Shown here: in pieces, positions 1 to 6,576 of the stretch
Layout of the letters: every line of letters begins with the position of its first letter
Position numbering within the stretch: position 1 is the stretch's first letter
Source of the DNA: Lysobacterales bacterium
Lineage (GTDB): Bacteria; Pseudomonadota; Gammaproteobacteria; Xanthomonadales; SZUA-36
DNA length: 11,022 nucleotides
Assembly: GCA_009692275.1 (NCBI GenBank)
Contig: SHZL01000065.1
Coordinates: forward strand, 1-11,022
Direction of reading: 5' to 3'
Position numbers and translations under genes: made by a program
The notes under the pieces: model-generated
Database searches by the model: none
Told to the model about the DNA's origin: nothing
What the model saw: only the letters and a program-made list of their open reading frames with translations

Positions 1-1037
1 CTGATCTTCCCCGTGAACGAACTGTTGAGACCGCAAAGGGCCTGACGTGCACGGTGACCTACCTGCCGCAGTCTGTCGTCGGAATCTATGTACCGGGCGG
101 TACTGCACCGCTGGTCTCAACTGTCCTGATGCTGGCAATCCCTGCGCGCCTCGCCGCTTGCCCACAAGTCATCATGTGCTCCCCGCCCGGGCCGAATGGA
201 ACCATTGCAACGGAAGTCCTCGCGGCCGCGAGCCTGTGCCACATCGACCGCGTGTTCTGCGTGGGTGGGGCGCAGGCCATTGCGGCCATGGCCTACGGCA
301 CTGCTGCTGTGCCGCAGTGCAGCAAGATTTTTGGCCCCGGCAATGCCTGGGTTACGGAAGCCAAGCAGCAGGTTGCGCAGGATCCGCAAGGCGCGGCCGT
401 GGATATGCCGGCCGGGCCGTCCGAGGTCATGGTTATTGCGGATGCACAGGCGGGCGCCGATGGCGGCACCGACTTTATTGCCTGGGATCTGCTGGCACAG
501 GCCGAGCACGGAGCGGATTCGCAGGTGGTCCTGCTGACGGATTGCCGTGAACTGGCCACGGCGGTAATCGCCCGCCTGGATGACCTGGCGCCATCGCTGC
601 CCCGCGCAACCATACTGGAAAAATCCCTGTCCGCGGCCCGCATCGTGCTGGTTCCGGATCTGGATGTTGCGCTGGATATTGCCAATTCCTATGCACCAGA
701 GCACCTCATACTCAACACCTGCAATGCACGGGTCCTGGCCGCACGAGTGCAGCACGCCGGGTCAGTCTTTATCGGCCGCTGGACGCCGGAGTCACTGGGT
801 GATTACTGCTCCGGACCCAACCACGTGTTGCCGACCTACGGTTTTGCGCGAGCACATGGAGCGCTTGGTGTGGGCGATTTCATGCGCCGCATGACACTGC
901 AGGAAGCCAGCGCCGAAGCATTGCAGCAGGTGGGCCCGGTTGCCGAACTGCTGGCAGAAACAGAGGGCCTGGATGCGCACCGCATGGCCGTATGTGTACG
1001 CTTGGCACGCCTGGCAAGCCTGGAAGCCCTGGCATGA
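1..1037 (+). CDS. hisD: Histidinol dehydrogenase, 5'-truncated by window edge
   Basis: HisD catalyses the last two steps of histidine synthesis, oxidising L-histidinol to L-histidine with two NAD+. The frame is open from base 3 to the TGA at 1035-1037. This gives 344 residues of a family of about 430, so roughly 85-90 N-terminal residues are off the left edge. Counting the Val codon at 54 as residue 1, the family landmarks are IYVPGG (11-16), GGAQAIAA (71-78), FGPGN (93-97) and DMPAGPSE (117-124). The zinc ligands expected from E. coli HisD are all present: Q149 and H152 in AQAEHG, D250 in GDY and H309 in DAH. The catalytic Glu-His pair lies in APEHL (E216, H217). No residue looks lost. The stop overlaps the hisC start as ATGA, so the two are probably translationally coupled. 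The missing hisG is expected just upstream. Confidence 0.97.
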   Translation, partial: DLPRERTVETAKGLTCTVTYLPQSVVGIYVPGGTAPLVSTVLMLAIPARLAACPQVIMCSPPGPNGTIATEVLAAASLCHIDRVFCVGGAQAIAAMAYGTAAVPQCSKIFGPGNAWVTEAKQQVAQDPQGAAVDMPAGPSEVMVIADAQAGADGGTDFIAWDLLAQAEHGADSQVVLLTDCRELATAVIARLDDLAPSLPRATILEKSLSAARIVLVPDLDVALDIANSYAPEHLILNTCNARVLAARVQHAGSVFIGRWTPESLGDYCSGPNHVLPTYGFARAHGALGVGDFMRRMTLQEASAEALQQVGPVAELLAETEGLDAHRMAVCVRLARLASLEALA

Positions 1038-2131
1038 GCATCATCGACCTCGCGCGCCCTGACATCGTGGCAATGCAGCCCTATTCCTCCGCCCGCAAGG
1101 AAGCCGCAGCGCAGGGCGTTCTGCTTAATGCCAATGAATCGCCGCGGTCTTTGCTGGATGGCGATGAGGCTGGCCTGGCACTGCACCGGTATCCAGAACC
1201 CCAGCCGGCGGAACTGGTGAAAAGGCTGGCAAGACTTTATGGACTGCCGTCGGACCATGTGCTCGTAACCCGTGGCAGCGACGAGGGCATCGACCTGTTG
1301 ACGCGGGTATTTTGTCGTGCCGGCGTTGACGCAATCCTGCACTGCCCTCCCACCTTCGGCATGTATCGCATTGCAGCTGAAACCCAGGGAGCGGCAGTAG
1401 TTTCGGTGCCGCGCACAGCGGCATCGGGTTTCACTCTGGACACGGCGGGCATCCTGGCTGCAGTTAGCCGCGACCAGCGCATCCGGCTGGTGTTTCTTAC
1501 TTCTCCGAACAATCCCACGGGTGATTGCGTGGACGGTACTTTTCTTGGCGCGTTGCTGCAAGCGACGACTAATCGGGCGATGGTCGTAATCGATGAAGCC
1601 TATGCCGAATTCTGTGCGGAAGCCTCCGCAATAGCATTGATTGCCGAACATCCCCAACTGGCGGTTTTGCGCACCTTGTCCAAGGCGTGGGCTGCGGCCG
1701 GGCTGCGCTGCGGCATCGTCCTGGCGCAACCGTCCGTCATCGGCCTGTTGCAGCGCATCATCGCACCCTATCCACTGGCCAGCCCGGTCATCACCCTGGC
1801 CCTTCGCGTCTTGCAGCCCGACATGCAGTTGCGGCAGCAGAAACTCCTGCAGGAAATCCGCGAGAACAAGAAACTGCTGGTGTCCATGCTCGACAAGCGT
1901 TCATTCGTCCTTGACCTGTGGCCGGGTGAGGCCAATTTCGTCTTGCTGAGAGTCAAGCACGCAGACCGGCTGCTGGCTCACTGCGCCCATCATGGCGTGG
2001 TTGTGCGCGGCTATGCGGCAGACCCCGCCCTGAAGGATTGCATACGTATCTCCGTAGGCAGCCGGCAGGACCTGGCCGCACTGGAACAGGTTCTGGATGA
2101 TTGGGCACTGGATGACTGGAAGGAAGATTGA
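1034..2131 (+). CDS. hisC: Histidinol-phosphate aminotransferase
   Basis: HisC is the PLP enzyme that transfers an amino group from glutamate to imidazole-acetol phosphate, giving histidinol phosphate. The product has 365 residues, close to the usual 350-370. It is a fold-type I aminotransferase with LNANESP near the N-terminus (31-37), SPNNPTG (157-163, N160 contacting PLP), IDEAY (186-190, D187 facing the pyridine nitrogen), the Schiff-base lysine K217 in TLSKAW, R225 in AGLR and the substrate-carboxylate arginine around R338 in IRIS. I chose the ATG at 1034 over the in-frame upstream start at 992 for three reasons: it gives the normal N-terminus, it overlaps the hisD stop as ATGA, and GGAAG at 1022-1026 lies 7 bases ahead. 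The upstream start would run 14 codons into hisD. Expression should follow hisD by coupling. Confidence 0.96.
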   Translation: MSIIDLARPDIVAMQPYSSARKEAAAQGVLLNANESPRSLLDGDEAGLALHRYPEPQPAELVKRLARLYGLPSDHVLVTRGSDEGIDLLTRVFCRAGVDAILHCPPTFGMYRIAAETQGAAVVSVPRTAASGFTLDTAGILAAVSRDQRIRLVFLTSPNNPTGDCVDGTFLGALLQATTNRAMVVIDEAYAEFCAEASAIALIAEHPQLAVLRTLSKAWAAAGLRCGIVLAQPSVIGLLQRIIAPYPLASPVITLALRVLQPDMQLRQQKLLQEIRENKKLLVSMLDKRSFVLDLWPGEANFVLLRVKHADRLLAHCAHHGVVVRGYAADPALKDCIRISVGSRQDLAALEQVLDDWALDDWKED

Positions 2132-2135
2132 CACT

Positions 2136-3227
2136 ATGAATCGCAGGAGCGCCAAAAGACGGATTCTGTTCATCGACCGGGATGGCACGTTGATTGTTGA
2201 GCCGCCCGATCAGCAAATCGATTCGTTGGAAAAACTGCAATTGATTGCCGGCGTGATCCCGGCCCTGCTCGAACTCAAGGCCGCAGGCTACGAGTTTGTC
2301 ATCGTCAGCAACCAGGATGGCCTTGGCACCGAGTCCTTACCCCTGGCCGACTTTGAGCCGGCGCAGCAAAAAATGTTGGAGCTGTTTTCCTCGCAGGGCA
2401 TTGCATTCAGCGCCGTGCACATTAATCCGCACTTCGAACATGAGAACTCACCCGAGCGCAAACCCGGCATCGGCATGGTGCTGGATTACCTCAAATCCGG
2501 CGAGCTCGACCTGCAGGACAGCTGGGTGATTGGCGACCGGCTGACCGACCTGGAACTGGCCAGGAACATGGGGATTGGGGGAATTCGCCTGGCCAGGGGC
2601 CACGATGACTGGAGCTCCATTGCCCACCGCCTGGTCAACCGGCCCCGGCAGACCGAGTTGCGCCGCAAAACCAATGAGACCGACATCCGCGTGTACCTCG
2701 ACCTCGATGCCAAACAGGCAGGTGCGATGAGTAACAAATGCAACACCGGCATCGGTTTTTTTGATCACATGCTGGACCAGCTTGCCAGCCACGGCGGTTT
2801 CCTGCTGGAGCTTGAATGCACCGGCGACCTGGAAATCGACGAACACCACACGGTGGAAGACTGCGCGCTAACCCTGGGGGAGGCACTCGATCGGGCGCTG
2901 GGAGATCGCCGCGGCATTGGCCGCTACGGTTTCACATTGCCCATGGACGAGTCACTGGCACAGGTGGCCATTGATCTGTCCGGCCGGCCGGCATTTGCAT
3001 TCGACGCGGAATTCCCGCGCGAACAACTGGGTGATTTTTCCACCGAGATGGTACGCCACTTCTTTGCGTCCCTGAGCCAGTCCCTGGGCGCGTCTATTCA
3101 CATGCAGGTAAAAGGTGAAAACACCCATCACATGATCGAGGCGCTGTTCAAGGGAGCAGGCCGCGCATTGCGCCCGGCGCTGGCGCGTGATGGCTTCGCC
3201 CTGCCGAGCACCAAAGGCAGTCTGTAG
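2136..3227 (+). CDS. hisB: Bifunctional histidinol-phosphatase / imidazoleglycerol-phosphate dehydratase
   Basis: HisB dehydrates imidazoleglycerol phosphate (C-terminal domain) and dephosphorylates histidinol phosphate (N-terminal HAD domain). The 363 residues match the fused enzyme (355 in E. coli). The HAD domain spans about 1-170, with nucleophile and acid/base D14 and D16 in FIDRDGT, SNQDG (58-62) and GDRLTD (133-138). The dehydratase spans about 175-363, with the manganese-binding FFDHMLDQ (208-215), DEHHTVED (235-242) and HHMIEALFK (331-339), ending in the usual ALPSTKG. In E. coli three cysteines and one histidine hold zinc in the HAD domain. Here the aligned residues are N97, H99, S105 and E107, so that site appears absent. 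The ATG at 2136 follows AAGGAAG (2120-2126) and lies 4 bases after the hisC stop. The TAG stop is followed in frame by TGA, and its G begins the first repeat GTG. Confidence 0.96.
   Translation: MNRRSAKRRILFIDRDGTLIVEPPDQQIDSLEKLQLIAGVIPALLELKAAGYEFVIVSNQDGLGTESLPLADFEPAQQKMLELFSSQGIAFSAVHINPHFEHENSPERKPGIGMVLDYLKSGELDLQDSWVIGDRLTDLELARNMGIGGIRLARGHDDWSSIAHRLVNRPRQTELRRKTNETDIRVYLDLDAKQAGAMSNKCNTGIGFFDHMLDQLASHGGFLLELECTGDLEIDEHHTVEDCALTLGEALDRALGDRRGIGRYGFTLPMDESLAQVAIDLSGRPAFAFDAEFPREQLGDFSTEMVRHFFASLSQSLGASIHMQVKGENTHHMIEALFKGAGRALRPALARDGFALPSTKGSL
3213..3217 (+). promoter_or_regulatory. Shine-Dalgarno-like AAAGG facing the first repeat GTG
   Basis: AAAGG inside the last codons of hisB lies 9 bases ahead of the GTG at 3227, a normal spacing, but about 51 bases ahead of the hisH start at 3269. 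No comparable site lies at normal distance before 3269: the AGG of the repeat is only 2 bases from it. This suggests that ribosomes first engage at 3227, or arrive from hisB, and then move to hisH. Confidence 0.4.
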
Positions 3228-3272
3228 TGAGTGCCCAGTCGTGAGTGCCAGGTCGTGAGTGCCAGGTCGTGA
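3227..3272 (+). other. Chain of three five-codon mini-ORFs linking hisB stop to hisH start
   Basis: Each repeat GTG opens a frame that ends five codons later at a TGA overlapping the next GTG. The frames are 3227-3244 (MSAQS), 3241-3258 (MSARS) and 3255-3272 (MSARS). The links are TAGTG (hisB stop to first GTG) and then GTGA three times, the last at 3269-3272 being the hisH start. The layout is read directly from the sequence. That it works as a termination-reinitiation relay is inference, and the peptides are probably not functional in themselves. Confidence 0.5.
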
Positions 3273-3274
3273 GT
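3227..3274 (+). repeat. 14-bp tandem repeat between hisB and hisH, three units plus a partial fourth
   Basis: The unit is GTGAGTGCCAGGTC. Copies are at 3227-3240 (two mismatches), 3241-3254 and 3255-3268 (identical to each other). A fourth partial copy, GTGAGT, at 3269-3274 is the first two codons of hisH. The first base of copy 1 is the G of the hisB TAG stop. Because 14 is one short of a multiple of three, each copy puts its GTG in a different frame, and three copies (42 bp) restore the hisH frame. The array fills the whole 41-base hisB-hisH gap, while neighbouring his junctions overlap or lie 4-7 bases apart. It looks like a local duplication of the hisH start region. Confidence 0.95.
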
Positions 3275-3868
3275 ATTGTCGTAGTCGACAGTGGCGGCGC
3301 CAACATTTCCTCGGTGCTGCATGCCCTGCGGCGGCAGGGCGTGGACCCGGTATTCAGCGCCGATGCGGACACCATCCGCACGGCCGACCGGGTGATACTT
3401 CCGGGCGTTGGCGCGGCCGGTCAGGCCATGGACGTTTTGCGCGGGCACGGCCTGGTCGATGTGATCCGTTCATTGGCCCAGCCGGTATTGGGCATTTGTC
3501 TTGGCATGCAGTTATTGTTTACCTCTTCTGCAGAAGACAACGCAGACCTGCTGGGAATCATACCGGCACGCTTGCACCGCCTGGCGCAAAGCGCGGGTTT
3601 GCGCGTTCCGCACATGGGCTGGAACACGCTGGCCAAGGTCAAGGCGGACCCGCTCAGCGATCCCCTGGTCGGCCAGTGGTTTTACTTCGTGCATTCCTAT
3701 GCGGCCCCACTGGGCGAGTGGACCCTGGCCAGCAGCAACCATGGGACGGCCTTCAGTGCCCTGGTGCGCAAGGACAATTTTTACGGCGCCCAATTCCACC
3801 CGGAGCGATCTGCCTTGGCTGGTGCCCGGTTGTTGCAGAACTTTCTAACCAACTGCGTCAGGGCATAG
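3269..3868 (+). CDS. hisH: Imidazole glycerol phosphate synthase, glutaminase subunit
   Basis: HisH hydrolyses glutamine and passes ammonia through the HisF barrel to make IGP and AICAR. The product has 199 residues, the usual size for this class I amidotransferase. The catalytic triad is visible: C77 in GICLGMQ, H177 and E179 in FHPERS. The oxyanion motif PGVG (45-48) and the HMGWN (115-119) and YFVHSY (139-144) segments match E. coli-type HisH. I chose the GTG at 3269 because it yields MSIVVVDSGGANISSV, which aligns with the family start. An in-frame GTG at 3245 would add eight residues encoded by the tandem repeat and is less likely. No good ribosome binding site precedes 3269, so translation probably depends on ribosomes arriving from hisB through the mini-ORF chain. 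HisH must match HisF in amount, which makes this junction notable. Confidence 0.95.
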   Translation: MSIVVVDSGGANISSVLHALRRQGVDPVFSADADTIRTADRVILPGVGAAGQAMDVLRGHGLVDVIRSLAQPVLGICLGMQLLFTSSAEDNADLLGIIPARLHRLAQSAGLRVPHMGWNTLAKVKADPLSDPLVGQWFYFVHSYAAPLGEWTLASSNHGTAFSALVRKDNFYGAQFHPERSALAGARLLQNFLTNCVRA

Positions 3869-3875
3869 GAAACAC

Positions 3876-4610
3876 ATGCACATCATTCCAGCCATTGACC
3901 TGTTAGACGGGGAGGTCGTGCGACTGCGTCAGGGAGATTTTGACGCGGCCAAAAAATATCCGGTCACGGGCTTGCAGCTGGCAAGGAATTACGCAGCCGC
4001 TGGAGCAAAATGGCTGCACGTAGTGGACCTTGCGGCGTCCAGGGATGGTAGCTCTGGCCGACCGGAACTGCTGCTGCAGTTGCTGGAAGCAGCCACGCAA
4101 TCGGTACAGACGGGAGGTGGCGTGCGGCGTACCGAGGACATCAACGAGCGCCTGCAACACGGCGCTGAACGGGTCGTAGTAGGCACGCTCTGCGTAACTC
4201 AAACCCTCCGCTTCCTCGGCTGGCTGGACGAATTCGGTGCGGATCGTATGGTCAGTGCCCTGGATGTCGAGTGCGATGCTGCGGGCATCCCCTGGCCGCG
4301 CATTCACGGCTGGACCGTAGGCAGTGAGCGTAACCTGTGGGACTTGCTGGATGAATTGTGCACTTATGGGCTGAAACATTTGCTGTGCACGGATATCAGC
4401 AAGGACGGCGCCATGGGCGGCCCCAACCTGGCCTTGTACAGCACCTTGGTTGCACGCTATCCCGGGCTGGAAATCCAGGCATCGGGTGGCGTCTCGGGCC
4501 TGCGCGACCTGGAACAATTAAAAGCCACCGGTGTCGCTGCTGCAGTCACCGGCAAGGCTTTGCTGGAGGGATGCTTCTCTATTGAGGAAGCCCTGGAGGC
4601 CCTGGCGTGA
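3876..4610 (+). CDS. hisA: ProFAR isomerase (phosphoribosylformimino-AICAR-phosphate isomerase)
   Basis: HisA opens the aminoaldose ring of ProFAR to the aminoketose PRFAR by an Amadori rearrangement, supplying HisF/HisH. The 244-residue product is a half-barrel-repeat TIM barrel like HisF. The catalytic aspartates are D8 in PAIDLLDG and D130 in SALDVE. Phosphate-binding glycine segments are GGGVR (80-84) and ASGGVSG further on, and the CTDISKDG motif is at 171-178. The ATG at 3876 lies 7 bases after the hisH stop, and its ribosome binding site AGGA (3867-3870) includes the last two bases of that stop codon. The gene ends in LEALA-TGA, with the hisF GTG overlapping as GTGA. The length and all motifs look intact. 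Confidence 0.96.
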   Translation: MHIIPAIDLLDGEVVRLRQGDFDAAKKYPVTGLQLARNYAAAGAKWLHVVDLAASRDGSSGRPELLLQLLEAATQSVQTGGGVRRTEDINERLQHGAERVVVGTLCVTQTLRFLGWLDEFGADRMVSALDVECDAAGIPWPRIHGWTVGSERNLWDLLDELCTYGLKHLLCTDISKDGAMGGPNLALYSTLVARYPGLEIQASGGVSGLRDLEQLKATGVAAAVTGKALLEGCFSIEEALEALA

Positions 4611-5407
4611 ACGCCATTGCACCCACAACCCCCAGCGTTGTAGCGCGACGCATCGTGCCCTGCCTCGACGTGCGCGACGGCCAGGTCGTCAAGGGCGTGC
4701 GCTTTCGCGATCACCGCATCATGGGCGACATCATCGAACTGGCCGCGCGCTACCGCGACGAAGGTGCCGACGAACTGGTGTTCTACGACATCACGGCCAG
4801 CCCGGAAGGACGCAGCGTTGACCTCGAATGGATTCGCCGTGTGTCAGAAACCATCGACATACCGTTCTGCGTTGCTGGAGGTATTCGCAGCATCCAGGAC
4901 GCAGAACATGTGCTGCACCAGGGCGCAGACAAAATCTCCATCAATACGCCGGCGCTGGAACGGCCCCAGTTGATCAACGAACTGGTGCAGGTTTTTGGCA
5001 GCCAGTGTGTCGTAGTGGGCGTGGATTCGATCCAGGATGGTCAGGGCTACAGCGTGCGGTCGCATACCGGCACACCGGACAACATGCGCACGCCGGGGCG
5101 TGGCGCCATGGATTGGCTGCGCGAAGTCGCCGAGCGCGGCGCGGGGGAAGTCGTGCTCAATTGCATGAGCTCGGACGGCACCCGTGCGGGCTTCGATATC
5201 GTCCAGTTGGCAGCGGCCCGGGCAGTGCTTTCCATACCGCTGGTTGCCTCCGGCGGCGCGGGCAGCGTGGAGCACTTCATTGCAGTGTTCGAACAAGCGG
5301 ACGTGGATGCAGCCCTTGCAGCTACGGTTTTCCATTCCGGCCAGATAACCATTCCTGCCCTGAAGCAGTCCCTGGCTGCAGCCGGCATCGAGGTGAGACC
5401 ATGTTGA
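4607..5407 (+). CDS. hisF: Imidazole glycerol phosphate synthase, cyclase subunit
   Basis: HisF is the TIM-barrel partner of HisH and uses the ammonia to convert PRFAR to IGP and AICAR. The product has 266 residues. The acid/base aspartates are D21 in CLDVRDG and D140 in GVDS, equivalent to D11 and D130 of the T. maritima enzyme. The 10-residue offset shows a short N-terminal extension (MNAIAPTTPS) before the conserved ARRIVPCLD. Other hallmarks are VFYDITAS (58-65), FCVAGGI (87-93), ADKISIN (107-113) and ASGGAG near the C-terminus. The GTG at 4607 overlaps the hisA stop and has a strong GGAGG (4595-4599) 7 bases ahead. There is no ATG closer to the conserved start, so the extension is probably real. 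The 3' end overlaps hisI by 7 bases. Confidence 0.96.
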   Translation: MNAIAPTTPSVVARRIVPCLDVRDGQVVKGVRFRDHRIMGDIIELAARYRDEGADELVFYDITASPEGRSVDLEWIRRVSETIDIPFCVAGGIRSIQDAEHVLHQGADKISINTPALERPQLINELVQVFGSQCVVVGVDSIQDGQGYSVRSHTGTPDNMRTPGRGAMDWLREVAERGAGEVVLNCMSSDGTRAGFDIVQLAAARAVLSIPLVASGGAGSVEHFIAVFEQADVDAALAATVFHSGQITIPALKQSLAAAGIEVRPC

Positions 5408-6024
5408 TTGCAGAAGTACAGCAGGCCGAGGCACTGGCCTGGGACAAGAGTGGAGGCCTGCTGCCGGCCACTGTGCAGGACGCCTTCGACGGGCGTGTGC
5501 TGATGCAGGCCTGGATGAACCGGGGTGCCCTGGTACGCTCGCTGGAAAGCGGCCGCGTGACGTTCTGGAGCCGCAGCCGCAAAGAACTCTGGACCAAGGG
5601 CGAGACCTCCGGCCATTACCTTACCCTGCATTCCATACACGCAGACTGTGACCGTGACAGTCTGTTGGTGCTGGCTATCCCGCAAGGCCCCACCTGCCAC
5701 CTTGGCACGGACAGTTGTTTCGGCGATCCGGCAGCCGTCACTCCCGGCCTTGCCTTCCTCGCGCAACTGGACACCCTGGTGGCGCAGCGGCAGCAGGATC
5801 GTCCGGATGGCAGCTACACCACGCAACTGTTCGACGCAGGCCTGCGCCGGATTGCCCAGAAGGTGGGTGAGGAGGGCGTGGAAGTGGCGCTCGCCGCGGC
5901 CACGGGCAGCGAGGAGGACGTGTGCAACGAGTCAGCCGATCTGCTCTATCACCTGCTGGTGCTCTTACGTTCGCGCGGCTTGCCGTTTTCCCGTGTCATC
6001 GCTACGCTGAAGCAACGTCATTAG
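5401..6024 (+). CDS. hisI: Bifunctional PR-AMP cyclohydrolase / PR-ATP pyrophosphohydrolase
   Basis: This fused enzyme (also called hisIE) performs steps two and three of the pathway: removal of pyrophosphate from PR-ATP, then opening of the adenine ring of PR-AMP. The 207 residues match the fused form (203 in E. coli). The cyclohydrolase domain covers about 1-115, with FWSRSRKELWTKGETSGH (55-72), the metal-binding DCDRD (82-86), and C99 and C106 in PTCHLGTDSC. The pyrophosphohydrolase domain covers about 138-207, with KVGEEGVEV (154-162) and the acidic ESADLLYH (177-184) typical of this all-helical fold. The ATG at 5401 overlaps the hisF stop and is preceded by GAGGTGA (5390-5396). The same frame stays open far upstream inside hisF, but that part is not HisI-like. 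This is the last recognised his gene. Confidence 0.96.
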   Translation: MLIAEVQQAEALAWDKSGGLLPATVQDAFDGRVLMQAWMNRGALVRSLESGRVTFWSRSRKELWTKGETSGHYLTLHSIHADCDRDSLLVLAIPQGPTCHLGTDSCFGDPAAVTPGLAFLAQLDTLVAQRQQDRPDGSYTTQLFDAGLRRIAQKVGEEGVEVALAAATGSEEDVCNESADLLYHLLVLLRSRGLPFSRVIATLKQRH

Positions 6025-6054
6025 CCCAGGTAAGTGGACATAGGGTAAATCGAA

Positions 6055-6561
6055 ATGACCAGCGAAGCTTCCGCGAACCTGCAGTACCACATCCGTCCCA
6101 TCCACCAAGCGGACAATCCGGTGGTGGCCGCAATCATCCGCCAAGTCATGACCGAATTCGGGGTGGTGGGGTGTGGCTTTTCCATTAGCGACGCTGAAGT
6201 AGATGCCATGTTCGAAGCCTATCCTGCACCGGGGACGGCTTTTTTTGTGGTGGAACGCGAAGGAGCGGTGCGCGGTTGCGGTGGAGTGGCGCCACTGCAG
6301 GGCGGGGACGCCGGTACTTGCGAGCTGCGCAAGATGTATTTCCTGCCGGAACTGCGCGGCACCGGCATGGGCAACCAGTTGCTGGGCACCATCCTCGCTG
6401 CGGCGCGCAGCGCCGGCTATTCCCTGTGTTACCTGGAAACGCTGGAGGCCATGGACCAGGCGCGGAAGCTCTATACCCAACATGGCTTCGCGCCCAGCAA
6501 CCATGCGCTGGGCAACACGGGTCACTCGTCCTGTAATCGCTTTATGACTCTTGCCCTGTAA
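6055..6561 (+). CDS. GNAT-family N-acetyltransferase, substrate unknown
   Basis: The 168-residue product is a single GNAT domain that should transfer acetyl from acetyl-CoA to an amine. The acetyl-CoA pyrophosphate loop is RGTGMG (101-106), preceded by the strand CELRKMYFLPEL (89-100). The C-terminal part LETLEAMDQARKLYTQHGF (128-146) is the usual helix and strand leading to the xxGF turn. There is no signal peptide or membrane segment, so it should be cytoplasmic. The ATG at 6055 has AGGG (6042-6045) 9 bases ahead. It lies 30 bases after hisI on the same strand with no terminator visible between them, so it probably shares the his transcript. Nothing in the sequence identifies the substrate, and a link to histidine metabolism is only positional. 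It converges on the next gene with 15 bases between stops. Confidence 0.85.
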   Translation: MTSEASANLQYHIRPIHQADNPVVAAIIRQVMTEFGVVGCGFSISDAEVDAMFEAYPAPGTAFFVVEREGAVRGCGGVAPLQGGDAGTCELRKMYFLPELRGTGMGNQLLGTILAAARSAGYSLCYLETLEAMDQARKLYTQHGFAPSNHALGNTGHSSCNRFMTLAL

Positions 6562-6576
6562 AACAGACCAGATTGC

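Noticed and set aside
117..1729. Long minus-strand open frames opposite hisD and hisC
   Set aside because: They mirror conserved coding sequence, have no recognisable motifs, and have no clear start signals.
3245..3268. Upstream GTG giving hisH eight more residues
   Set aside because: The added residues are encoded by the tandem repeat and do not match HisH. The 3269 start gives the normal family N-terminus.
4828..5400. Long open extension upstream of hisI in the same frame
   Set aside because: It overlaps intact hisF in another frame, shows no HisI-like sequence, and the ATG at 5401 has a good ribosome binding site.
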